Shown here: piece by piece, positions 1-6,496 of the stretch
How the letters are laid out: each line of letters opens with the position of its first letter
Numbering within the stretch: position 1 is the stretch's first letter
Origin: Gracilibacteraceae bacterium
Lineage (GTDB): Bacteria; Bacillota; Desulfitobacteriia; Desulfitobacteriales; Syntrophobotulaceae
Assembly: GCA_031255985.1 (NCBI GenBank)
Contig: JAIRRL010000193.1
Span: 1 to 12,904, forward strand
DNA length: 12,904 nucleotides
Direction: 5' to 3'
The notes under the pieces: model-generated
Told to the model about the DNA's origin: nothing
Databases searched by the model: none
What the model saw: the letters and a program-made list of their open reading frames with translations, nothing else
Translations under genes and position numbers: made by a program

Positions 1-357
1 CCTCAGTGGATCAAAGCGGACGGCCGGCTGGAGTTGCTGGATACGCCGGGGATACTCCGGCCCAAGCTGGAAAATGAGGAAACGGCGCGCAAACTGGCGG
101 CGACGGGAGCGATCCGCGACGAGGTTTTCGACGCGGAGGAACTGGCGGCGTGGCTCCTGCGTTTGTTAAGCGAACGTTATCCGGACGCGCTCCGAACCTG
201 TTACGGCGAAGAAGCGGCGGCGGCCGCCAGCCTGGAAAGCGTCGGTCGCCGCCGCGGCTGTTTGACGGCCGGGGGAGAGGTCGACACCCTCCGGACGGCG
301 CGTTTATTGCTCAAGGAGTTCCGGGCGGGCAAAATCGGGCGCGTCACTTTGGACTGA
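1..357 (+). CDS. rbgA: Ribosome biogenesis GTPase RbgA (YlqF), C-terminal part
   Basis: The frame is open from base 1 to the TGA at 355-357, so the 5' part lies outside the window; 118 residues are visible. RbgA is a circularly permuted GTPase that binds the immature large ribosomal subunit and helps its late assembly. In this permuted family the G4 and G5 motifs come first and G3 comes late. The DTPG at visible residues 14-17 is the G3 motif, followed by the family's typical GILRPK and the LAATGAIRDEV stretch that begins the C-terminal RNA-binding helical domain. The visible tail ends in a basic helix with LLLKEFRAGKIG, a usual RbgA ending. It lies 26 bases upstream of rnhB, a common pairing in Bacillota, and is probably cotranscribed with it. 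The family call is secure; the N-terminal motifs cannot be checked. Confidence 0.9.
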   Translation, partial: PQWIKADGRLELLDTPGILRPKLENEETARKLAATGAIRDEVFDAEELAAWLLRLLSERYPDALRTCYGEEAAAAASLESVGRRRGCLTAGGEVDTLRTARLLLKEFRAGKIGRVTLD

Positions 358-383
358 GACGCGCGCCGGCCGGGGGAGGACAG

Positions 384-1370
384 ATGGATTTCGCGGCGGA
401 AGAATTGCTGTGGCGGCAGGGATACGCGGCGGTGGCCGGCGTGGACGAAGCCGGGCGCGGCCCGCTGGCCGGGCCGGTGGTGGCCGCGGCCTGCGTATTG
501 CCGCCCGATTATGATTTGAGCGGCCTGAACGATTCCAAAAAACTGAGCGCCGCCCGCCGGGAGCGCCTGAACGGCGAAATACGGGCTAACGCCGCCGCCT
601 GGGCCATAGGGCGGGCGGAAGCGGCGGAAATCGACGCCATAAATATTTTGCAGGCGACAAAACTGGCCATGACCCGCGCCCTCGCCGCCCTAAGCCCGCC
701 GCCCGACTTTGTTCTGCTTGACGGGCGGGATCGTTTGACTCTGACTGTACCCCAGCGGGCGCTGATAGGCGGGGACGGAATATGCGCCAGTATCGCCGCC
801 GCTTCGATTCTGGCCAAGGTGGAGCGGGACGGCTATATGGCGGAGTTGCACCGGCTCTACCCGCGCTACGGTTTTGACCGGCATAAAGGTTACGGCGTCA
901 AAGCCCATCTGCAAGCTCTGGCCGCTTACGGGCCGTGCCGCGAACACCGGCGAAGTTTCGCCCCGGTGCGGCGGGCGGCGGCGGGGACGCTTTTGGCCGG
1001 CGCGGCGGCTAATGAGAGCAAAACTTTGGGCGAACTGGGGGAAATCATGGCCGCCGACTATTTGCGCGCGGCCGGGCTTTCTATTCTAGAGCGCAATTAC
1101 CGCACCCGCGGCGGGGAAATAGACATAATCGCCCAGGACGGGGAAACCTTGGCCTTTATCGAGGTGAAGACGCGGCTTTCCGGCCGGAGCGGGCGGGCGG
1201 CGGAAAATTTGACTTTAAGCAAATTGAAAAAAATGGAATTGGCGGCGCTTTTTTATTTGAAGGCGAGAAAATACAAAGAATGGCCTTCCATGCGTTTTGA
1301 CGCGGTGACGGTGGAATGGCGCGGCCAAGAAACGGTGACGGAATGGATAAAAGGAATCAGCGCGGGTTAG
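384..1370 (+). CDS. rnhB-yraN: Fusion protein: ribonuclease HII joined to a YraN (UPF0102) domain
   Basis: This is one uninterrupted 328-residue frame. Residues 1-197 are a complete RNase HII, which cuts the RNA strand of RNA-DNA hybrids and starts removal of misincorporated ribonucleotides. The DEAGRGPLAGPV motif carries catalytic D21 and E22, LLDG gives D113, GGDG gives D131, and the SIAAASILAKVERD and HRRSFAPVR motifs are present. After an Ala/Gly-rich linker (about 198-212), residues 213-322 match YraN: LGELGE, ILERNYRTRGGEIDIIA with E245 and D247, and FIEVKTR with E260 and K262, the PD-(D/E)xK nuclease-like core. YraN's biological role is poorly defined. The ATG at 384 is chosen for the strong GGGGGAGGA just upstream and because it gives a normal RNase HII N-terminus. 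The two proteins are usually separate neighbouring genes. An in-frame ATG at 1047 could start YraN alone but would remove its conserved LGxxGE motif. The 3' end overlaps metH by 28 bases. Confidence 0.88.
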   Translation: MDFAAEELLWRQGYAAVAGVDEAGRGPLAGPVVAAACVLPPDYDLSGLNDSKKLSAARRERLNGEIRANAAAWAIGRAEAAEIDAINILQATKLAMTRALAALSPPPDFVLLDGRDRLTLTVPQRALIGGDGICASIAAASILAKVERDGYMAELHRLYPRYGFDRHKGYGVKAHLQALAAYGPCREHRRSFAPVRRAAAGTLLAGAAANESKTLGELGEIMAADYLRAAGLSILERNYRTRGGEIDIIAQDGETLAFIEVKTRLSGRSGRAAENLTLSKLKKMELAALFYLKARKYKEWPSMRFDAVTVEWRGQETVTEWIKGISAG

Positions 1371-3802
1371 GCGACGGCCGTCCGGCGTTTCAGGAATTGC
1401 TCGCGCGGGGGTATGTGATTTTGGACGGCGCCATGGGCACCGTCCTGCAACGGGAGGGAATCCGGCCGGACGAAACGCCGGAACTTCTCAATATAACAGC
1501 GCCGGAGCGCATAGGCGCGATTCACCGCGAGTATGCCGCCGCCGGCGCCCAAGTGCTGTACGCGAATACTTTCGGCGCCAACGCCTGTAAGCTGAAGGGC
1601 GTTTTGGCGACCGGCGCGGATGTTCAGGCTACGGCGGCGGAAATCGTGACCGCCGCCGTGCGCCTGGCGCGGGAAGCCGCGGCCGGCCGCGCGCTCGTCG
1701 CCTTGGATATCGGGCCGCTGGGCGAGTTGCTGGAACCGCTGGGCGTAATGTCGTTTGAAGCGGCCTACGAGATATTCAAGGCGCAGGTTTTAGCCGGAGC
1801 GGCGGCCGGGGCCGATCTCGCCGTCGTGGAGACGATGACCGATTTAGGCGAGATGCGGGCGGCAGTCCTCGCGGTACGGGAAAACAGCGATCTGCCCATT
1901 ATCGCCACGATGTCCTTTGAGACGGACGGCCGCACTTTCACCGGCTGCAGCCCGGCGGTCGCCGCCCTGACGCTGACGGGACTCGGCGTATCGGCTCTCG
2001 GCCTCAATTGCTCGCTGGGACCGGGCGAAGCGGCGGCCATCGTCTCGGAGTTCGCCCGCTGGACTCATCTGCCGCTGGTGGTGAAGCCGAACGCCGGCCT
2101 GCCTGATCCGGGCGGCGGCGGCTACAGTCTCGCGCCGGCGGAGTTCGCGGCCCAGCTCAGCCGCCTGACGGCCGCGGGAGCGCAGGTTCTGGGCGGCTGC
2201 TGCGGCACAACTCCGGAGGCGATCCGGGCGCTGCGGGCGGCGCTGGCCGACAGGCCCTTCACCCCCCGCCCCGTTCCGGCGCCGCCGCCGGCGGTGTGCA
2301 GCGCGACGCGGGTCGTGAGCCTGGACGGCATACGGGTGATCGGGGAAAGGATTAACCCCACAGGCAAGAAATTGCTGAAAGAAGCCCTGTTAAGCCATGA
2401 TACGGATTTTATCCTGAAGGAAGCGCTGCAACAATGCCGGGACGGGGCGGATATTTTGGACGTCAACGTCGGTATGCCCGGCATTGACGAAAAAGAAACG
2501 ATGAAGCGCGTCGTCAAGGCTTTACAGAGCGTGACGGACGCGCCGCTGCAAATTGATTCCGCCGATCCGGCGGTTATCGAGGCGGGATTGCGGCTGTGCC
2601 ACGGCAAAGCCGTCATCAATTCGGTCAACGGGGACGAAACCGCGCTGGCGCGGATTTTGCCCGTCGCCCGCCGGTATGGCGCGGCGGTGGTCGGCCTGAC
2701 GCTGGACGAGCGCGGAATTCCGAATACGGCGGCCGAACGCCTGGCGATCGCCCGCCGTATTCTGGCGCGGGCGCTGGAATACGGACTCCCGGCCAGAGAC
2801 GTCTATATCGACTGCCTGACTTTGACGGTATCCGCCGAACCGGCCGGGGCGGAGGAAACGCTGCGCGCTCTGACCGGCGTCCGGGAAGAACTCGGTCTCA
2901 AAACTCTGCTCGGCGTTTCCAATATTTCCTTCGGCCTGCCGGAACGGCCGCTGCTCAACAGAACTTTTCTCGCCATGGCGCTGGGGCGGGGGCTGGATCT
3001 GCCGATCATGAACCCCGGCGACCGGGCGATGATGGATACGGTTTACGCCGCCCGCGCCTTGCGGCGGGGCGATCCGGACGCGGCGGCTTATATCGCCCGT
3101 TTTAAAGCCGCCGCCCTCCCCTCCCCGCCGCCCTCTGCAACGGAATACGCTTCCGTCGCGGAAACGCTGCGCGGGGCGGTGACGCGGGGCCTGAAAGACG
3201 ACGCCGGGCGGGCGGCGGCGGCCCTGGCGCAAAGTGAAGAAGCCATGGACATCATCGACGCCGTTCTCATCCCCGCTCTGGACGAGGTTGGCGTAACGTT
3301 TGACGCTGGCCGCGTTTTCCTTCCCCAGCTGATCGCGTCCGCCCAGGCGGCTCAAAGCGCTTTTGCCGTGCTGAGCGAACACCTGAAAAAAACGGGCGCT
3401 GCGGCGCCCGTTAAAGGCGCGGTCGTCCTGGCCACCGTTTACGGCGATATTCACGATATAGGCAAAAATATAGCAAAAGTATTATTGGAAAATTATGGAT
3501 ATAAGGTCGGCGATCTGGGTCGCAACGCGCCGCCGGCGGAAATAGTGGCGGCGGCCCGCGATTCGGGCGCGCGGCTCGTCGGGCTTTCCGCCCTGATGAC
3601 GACGACCTTGCCCAGTATGGCCGAAACCATCCGCCAATTGCGGGCCGCCGAACTCAATTGCCAGGTGATGGTGGGCGGGGCGGTGCTGACGCCGGAATAC
3701 GCCAGGGAAATCGGCGCCGATTTTTACGCCCGCGACGCCAAAGCGGGAGTGGATATTGCCCGCCGGGTTTTTGCCGGCCCGGACGCCGCCGCGCGGGCGT
3801 AG
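1343..3802 (+). CDS. metH: Cobalamin-dependent methionine synthase, lacking the activation domain
   Basis: The enzyme transfers the methyl group of methyl-tetrahydrofolate to homocysteine through methylcobalamin. The 819-residue frame has three of the four classical MetH modules in order. The homocysteine-binding barrel (about 15-310) begins with VILDGAMGT and has zinc ligands C223 in GLNCSLGP and C286/C287 in GGCCGTT. The pterin-binding barrel (about 325-590) has VIGERINPTGKK, ADILDVNVGMPG and NSVNGDE. The cobalamin module has a helical cap (about 605-690) and a Rossmann part (about 695-812) with the D702-x-H704-x-x-G707 motif, whose histidine ligates cobalt. The frame then stops, so the AdoMet-dependent reactivation domain of E. 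coli MetH is absent; in related bacteria it is a separate protein. The start is uncertain: ATG 1343 lies inside the upstream gene and has no clear ribosome binding site, so translational coupling is likely. An in-frame ATG at 1316 is possible. Confidence 0.92.
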   Translation: MDKRNQRGLGDGRPAFQELLARGYVILDGAMGTVLQREGIRPDETPELLNITAPERIGAIHREYAAAGAQVLYANTFGANACKLKGVLATGADVQATAAEIVTAAVRLAREAAAGRALVALDIGPLGELLEPLGVMSFEAAYEIFKAQVLAGAAAGADLAVVETMTDLGEMRAAVLAVRENSDLPIIATMSFETDGRTFTGCSPAVAALTLTGLGVSALGLNCSLGPGEAAAIVSEFARWTHLPLVVKPNAGLPDPGGGGYSLAPAEFAAQLSRLTAAGAQVLGGCCGTTPEAIRALRAALADRPFTPRPVPAPPPAVCSATRVVSLDGIRVIGERINPTGKKLLKEALLSHDTDFILKEALQQCRDGADILDVNVGMPGIDEKETMKRVVKALQSVTDAPLQIDSADPAVIEAGLRLCHGKAVINSVNGDETALARILPVARRYGAAVVGLTLDERGIPNTAAERLAIARRILARALEYGLPARDVYIDCLTLTVSAEPAGAEETLRALTGVREELGLKTLLGVSNISFGLPERPLLNRTFLAMALGRGLDLPIMNPGDRAMMDTVYAARALRRGDPDAAAYIARFKAAALPSPPPSATEYASVAETLRGAVTRGLKDDAGRAAAALAQSEEAMDIIDAVLIPALDEVGVTFDAGRVFLPQLIASAQAAQSAFAVLSEHLKKTGAAAPVKGAVVLATVYGDIHDIGKNIAKVLLENYGYKVGDLGRNAPPAEIVAAARDSGARLVGLSALMTTTLPSMAETIRQLRAAELNCQVMVGGAVLTPEYAREIGADFYARDAKAGVDIARRVFAGPDAAARA
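3386..3412 (-). terminator. Candidate intrinsic terminator for the minus strand, inside metH
   Basis: On the minus strand a perfect 9-bp GC-rich stem (3412-3404 with 3399-3391, loop of four) is followed at once by seven T (3392-3386, the first two shared with the stem). This has the form of a rho-independent terminator. It sits in the codons for the linker between the cap and Rossmann parts of the MetH cobalamin module. No other terminator shape is seen after trhA, whose stop is at 3816, so it may end the degV-trhA transcript about 400 bases into the antisense of metH. The shape is seen directly; the function is inferred. Confidence 0.5.
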
Positions 3803-3815
3803 CCGGCGGCTGATG

Positions 3816-4478
3816 TCAAGCGATTTCCGGCATGATGACGTGAAAAAGCATGAACAGATAATGCAGCGTAGCGCCGGCCAGGACGAAGACATGCCAGACG
3901 GCGTGCATGAAGCGCGGTTTTTTCGCGATATAAAATAATATTCCCACGGAATAGCAAAGACCGCCGCCCAGGAGCCAGAGGAAGGCGCCGCCGGAGAGAA
4001 GGGCGAGCATGGGTTTGAGAGCGACGACGACCGACCAGCCCATGAGCAGATAGAGAACAAGGCTCAATCTGTGCCAGCGGCGCAGGTTGACGGCGTTGGC
4101 CGTGATGCCGAGGACGGTGAGGGCGGCGTTAAAGCCCCATAAAATCCAGCCGGCGCGGCCGCCGATGAGCGAAAGGCAGATAGGCGTGTAGGAACCGAGG
4201 ATGAGCAGAAAAATCGAGCAGTGATCAAGCACCTGAAAAACTTTTTTCAGGCGCCGGTTGGTAAAAGCGTGGTAAAGCGTGGACATAGCGAATAAAAACA
4301 GCAGCGTGAAGCCGTAAACGGCGCTGCTGACGATGTTCAGGGCGCTGCGGCTCAAACAGGCGTACACCACGAGTACTGCGGTTCCGGCCACCGCGAGGAC
4401 GGCGCCCAGGCCGTGGGCGATGCTGTTGCAGATTTCCTCCGCCAGGCTTTGGTTGTTAAAACGTTCTACATTGGTCAT
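3816..4478 (-). CDS. trhA: Hemolysin III family membrane protein (TrhA/YqfA-like, PAQR superfamily)
   Basis: This 220-residue protein is almost entirely hydrophobic, with about seven membrane-spanning segments. It carries the PAQR/hemolysin III signatures: an EE(I)xNSIxHGLG motif near residues 14-26, STLYHAF around 66-72, LDHCSIFLLILGSYTP near 84-99, and a C-terminal HAVWHVFVLAGATLHY that supplies the conserved histidines thought to bind a metal. Family members were first named for haemolytic activity in Bacillus cereus; E. coli YqfA (TrhA) has been linked to membrane fluidity and energy state, but the reaction is not settled. The start at 4478 is supported by GGGGAGGA just upstream on the minus strand. 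It begins 18 bases after the degV stop, so the two are probably one operon, which is suggestive because DegV proteins bind fatty acids. The stop lies 13 bases from the end of convergent metH. Confidence 0.9.
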   Translation of the reverse strand: MTNVERFNNQSLAEEICNSIAHGLGAVLAVAGTAVLVVYACLSRSALNIVSSAVYGFTLLFLFAMSTLYHAFTNRRLKKVFQVLDHCSIFLLILGSYTPICLSLIGGRAGWILWGFNAALTVLGITANAVNLRRWHRLSLVLYLLMGWSVVVALKPMLALLSGGAFLWLLGGGLCYSVGILFYIAKKPRFMHAVWHVFVLAGATLHYLFMLFHVIMPEIA

Positions 4479-4496
4479 AAATCCTCCCCAAATTTT

Positions 4497-5333
4497 TCAG
4501 AAGGCCACCACGATGCCGCCGCGGCCGGTATACGTGGAACATAGGCCGGACGTGTCCACTATGAACGCATCCTTGAACGGGATATGCTTTAAAATTTCAT
4601 TTTTCAGGGAAACGGCGTTCTCAATGCACTGACAGTGGGAAATCCCCAATATCCTGCTACCGAAATCCGCTTTTTCCGCCGCCATGATCTCTATCAGCCG
4701 CTTGACCGCGTTTTTGCGCCCGCGCGCCTTGTCGATCATGGCCATTTTGCCGCCGACGCCGGCGCAGATGGGTTTGATGTTCAGCCAGGAGGCTATTTTC
4801 GCGACGTGAGGCTCCATGCGGCCGGTCTTTACGACTGTGTCATATTTTTCCAGCATGAAATATGTTTTCAGGCCGTCGATGAAATGATTGACCCGGCTGA
4901 CGATTTCGCGGTCGGAAATCTTCTTATATAATAGTTCGGCGATTTTCAGAGTGATCAGCGTTTCGCCCGACGAGGCGGAAAGGCTGTCAAAAACGTGAAT
5001 GAACTTCGCGCCGATTTTTTCCTTGTACAGCTGCTTGCCCAAATTGGCGCTGCTGTGGGAGGCGCTGACAAAAGACGAGAGCGTGACCGCGAAAATACTG
5101 CCGTTGCCGGCGTAGGCGTCCATGAACTGTTTCGGCGACGGGGCCGAGGATTGCGACGGCTCCTTACATTTTTCCATTTCTGTCAAATATTGCTCTATGT
5201 CCATGCCCCCGTCGTCTGTGAAAATTTTCTCTCCCAAGCGCAATGTCAAGGGGGCCACTTCGATGGGTACGCCGGCGCGATCCAAAATTTCCTCCGAGAT
5301 GTCGCAGCCGCTGTCAACAACAATTTTTGCCAT
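4497..5333 (-). CDS. degV: DegV family fatty-acid-binding protein
   Basis: The protein has 278 residues, the usual size for DegV (EDD fold) proteins, which bind a long-chain fatty acid; the FakB members present it to the kinase FakA for phospholipid synthesis. The N-terminus IVVDSGCDIS holds the first ligand-loop motif, PSQSSAPSP at about residues 59-67 stands in the place of the family's TSQPSP motif, FDSLSASSGETL gives the second-domain ligand loop, and GRMEPHVAKIASWLNIKPI corresponds to the GRI-containing stretch. ISHCQCIENA near the C-terminus is also typical. The start at 5333 is preferred over a longer frame (to 5372) because AAAGGAG lies about nine bases upstream and because the protein then begins with the normal beta strand. 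A good promoter lies upstream at 5451-5479. It is followed by trhA, and no kinase gene is in view, so whether this is a true FakB is unknown. Confidence 0.9.
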   Translation of the reverse strand: MAKIVVDSGCDISEEILDRAGVPIEVAPLTLRLGEKIFTDDGGMDIEQYLTEMEKCKEPSQSSAPSPKQFMDAYAGNGSIFAVTLSSFVSASHSSANLGKQLYKEKIGAKFIHVFDSLSASSGETLITLKIAELLYKKISDREIVSRVNHFIDGLKTYFMLEKYDTVVKTGRMEPHVAKIASWLNIKPICAGVGGKMAMIDKARGRKNAVKRLIEIMAAEKADFGSRILGISHCQCIENAVSLKNEILKHIPFKDAFIVDTSGLCSTYTGRGGIVVAF

Positions 5334-5450
5334 GATTCGCCGCTCCTTTCGTCGCCGTCTCTCCGCCGCCAATGCCGGACGGAAACATGATAATTTTTCC
5401 GCGCGGCGCCAAAACCCGGAAAGCGGTATTCATTCGGGTCCGCCGTTCCC
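5334..5450 (-). other. Untranslated leader of degV-trhA
   Basis: This is the stretch from the predicted transcription start (near 5444) to the degV start codon. It is about 110 bases and contains the AAAGGAG ribosome binding site at roughly 5343-5349. No recognised riboswitch, strong terminator or small reading frame is seen. Confidence 0.4.
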
Positions 5451-5479
5451 AGTATAAGGGACGGAGCGGGAAAAAGCAA
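5451..5479 (-). promoter_or_regulatory. Sigma-A type promoter for degV-trhA
   Basis: Read on the minus strand, TTGCTT (5479-5474) is followed by exactly 17 bases and TATACT (5456-5451). That is 4/6 and 5/6 agreement with the consensus at optimal spacing. It points away from the rpsB promoter, and the two -35 boxes are only six bases apart. Confidence 0.65.
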
Positions 5480-5485
5480 TGCTTG

Positions 5486-5514
5486 TTGCCAACTCTTTTT
5501 TGATATGATATAAT
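5486..5514 (+). promoter_or_regulatory. Strong sigma-A type promoter for rpsB-tsf
   Basis: TTGCCA (5486-5491) is separated by 17 bases from a perfect TATAAT (5509-5514). The -10 box is preceded by TGA, giving an extended -10. Transcription should begin near 5521. This is the strongest promoter in the window, as expected for a ribosomal protein gene. Confidence 0.8.
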
Positions 5515-5520
5515 TCTTGC

Positions 5521-5633
5521 GGTGGATTTTACGCAAAATACACACGCGGAAGGACCGGCGCCCGGTTCCCTGCTTCGGGGCGGCCGCCGGGTTGAGTTTC
5601 GCGGCGGAAAAAAACAAGAAAGGAGGTGTCACA
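5521..5633 (+). promoter_or_regulatory. Structured 5' leader of rpsB, possible S2 autoregulatory element
   Basis: About 113 bases separate the predicted transcription start from the rpsB ATG. The centre can form a GC-rich imperfect hairpin: CCGGCG at 5555-5560 with CGCCGG at 5585-5590, and an upper stem of CCC (5568-5570) with GGG (5577-5579). An AGGAGGTG ribosome binding site follows at 5621-5628. Many bacteria regulate rpsB by S2 binding to its own leader. No specific known S2-leader family could be matched by eye, so the regulatory role is inference. Confidence 0.35.
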
Positions 5634-6356
5634 ATGGCTGTTGTTTCTATGAAACAATTATTGGAAGCCGGCGTACACTTCGGGCACCAGACAAGGCGCT
5701 GGAACCCCAAAATGGCTCGTTTCATTTTTACGGAGCGGAACGGGATCTATATCATAGATCTGCAAAAAACCGTGCGGAAAGTGGACGAGGCCTATAATTT
5801 CGTGCGCGACCTGACGCAAGCCGGCGGCAGCATACTTTTTGTCGGCACAAAAAAACAGGCGCAGGAAACCGTGAAAGAAGAAGCGGAGCGCTGCGGCATG
5901 TTTTATGTCAACGAGCGCTGGCTCGGCGGTATGCTCACTAATTTCCAGACCATCCAGAAACGCGTGGATCGCTTGCGCGAGCTGGAAAAAATGGAGGAAA
6001 GCGGAGTGTTTGAGGTGCTGCCGAAAAAAGAAGTGGCTTCGCTGAAGCACGAGATGGGAAAACTGGAGCGTTTTCTCGGCGGCATCAAGGATATGAAGAA
6101 ACTGCCCAGCGCCGTGTTCGTCGTCGATCCGCGCAAAGAGCGCATCGCCGTGGCGGAAGCCCGCAAACTGAACATCCCGCTGATCGGCATCGTCGATACC
6201 AATTGCGATCCGGATGAGATCGACGTGGTTATCCCGGCGAACGACGACGCGATTAAATCCGTCAAACTCCTGACCGGACGCATGGCGGACGCTGTGATTG
6301 AAGGCGCGCAAGGCGGGTTGGACGACCAGCCGGACGAGGCGGCCGCCGCCGGTTAA
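5634..6356 (+). CDS. rpsB: 30S ribosomal protein S2
   Basis: This 240-residue protein is a full-length bacterial S2, which joins the small subunit late and is needed for S1 docking where S1 exists. The N-terminus has MKQLLEAGVHFGHQTRRWNPKM, followed by IYIIDLQKT, GGSILFVGTKKQAQ, VNERWLGGMLTNFQTIQKR and DPRKERIAVAEARKL, all S2 hallmarks. The nucleotide-binding-like end contains GIVDTNCDPD and IPANDDAIKSVKLL. The C-terminus is a short acidic/Ala-rich tail. The start is fixed by AGGAGGTG six bases upstream and by homology of the N-terminus. It is the first gene of the rpsB-tsf unit, driven by the promoter at 5486-5514, and is separated from tsf by a 140-base structured spacer. Confidence 0.98.
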   Translation: MAVVSMKQLLEAGVHFGHQTRRWNPKMARFIFTERNGIYIIDLQKTVRKVDEAYNFVRDLTQAGGSILFVGTKKQAQETVKEEAERCGMFYVNERWLGGMLTNFQTIQKRVDRLRELEKMEESGVFEVLPKKEVASLKHEMGKLERFLGGIKDMKKLPSAVFVVDPRKERIAVAEARKLNIPLIGIVDTNCDPDEIDVVIPANDDAIKSVKLLTGRMADAVIEGAQGGLDDQPDEAAAAG

Positions 6357-6382
6357 TACCGGTCGGCCGCCGGCGGCGCGGA

Positions 6383-6437
6383 CTTGCCTGCCCGGAGTTC
6401 CGCCGCGGATGGCGGCGAAACTCCGAGCGGGGGCAAG
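6383..6437 (+). promoter_or_regulatory. Long hairpin in the rpsB-tsf spacer
   Basis: The spacer folds into an extended stem in three blocks. The outer block pairs CTTGCC (6383-6388) with GGCAAG (6432-6437). The middle pairs CGGAGTT (6393-6399) with AACTCCG (6419-6425). The inner pairs CCGCC (6400-6404) with GGCGG (6411-6415), leaving a six-base loop. No T-run follows, so it is not a standard intrinsic terminator. It may stabilise the 3' end of rpsB mRNA or adjust the S2 to EF-Ts ratio. The pairing is seen directly; the role is inferred. Confidence 0.5.
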
Positions 6438-6496
6438 GCGGGTCAGCCGGTGATAAAACATGGGGAAACGCACCCAATTAAAACAGGAGGAAAATT

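Noticed and set aside
1280..1342. Riboswitch (SAM or cobalamin) before metH
   Set aside because: metH overlaps the end of the upstream coding frame, so there is no leader to hold one.
1047..1370. Separate YraN gene starting at ATG 1047
   Set aside because: A GGGGGAA lies upstream, but this start would cut off the conserved LGxxGE motif that is present just before it in the fused frame. It may be a minor internal start at most.
2522..3454. Long open frame of 310 residues antisense to metH
   Set aside because: It is rich in Arg, Gln and Gly with no recognisable domain and lies wholly opposite a clear metH; GC-rich codon bias gives such shadow frames.
4232..4251. Perfect inverted repeat CCTGAAAAA / TTTTTCAGG inside trhA
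   Set aside because: The loop would be only two bases, the stem is AT-rich, and it encodes a normal segment before the LDHCS motif; most likely chance.
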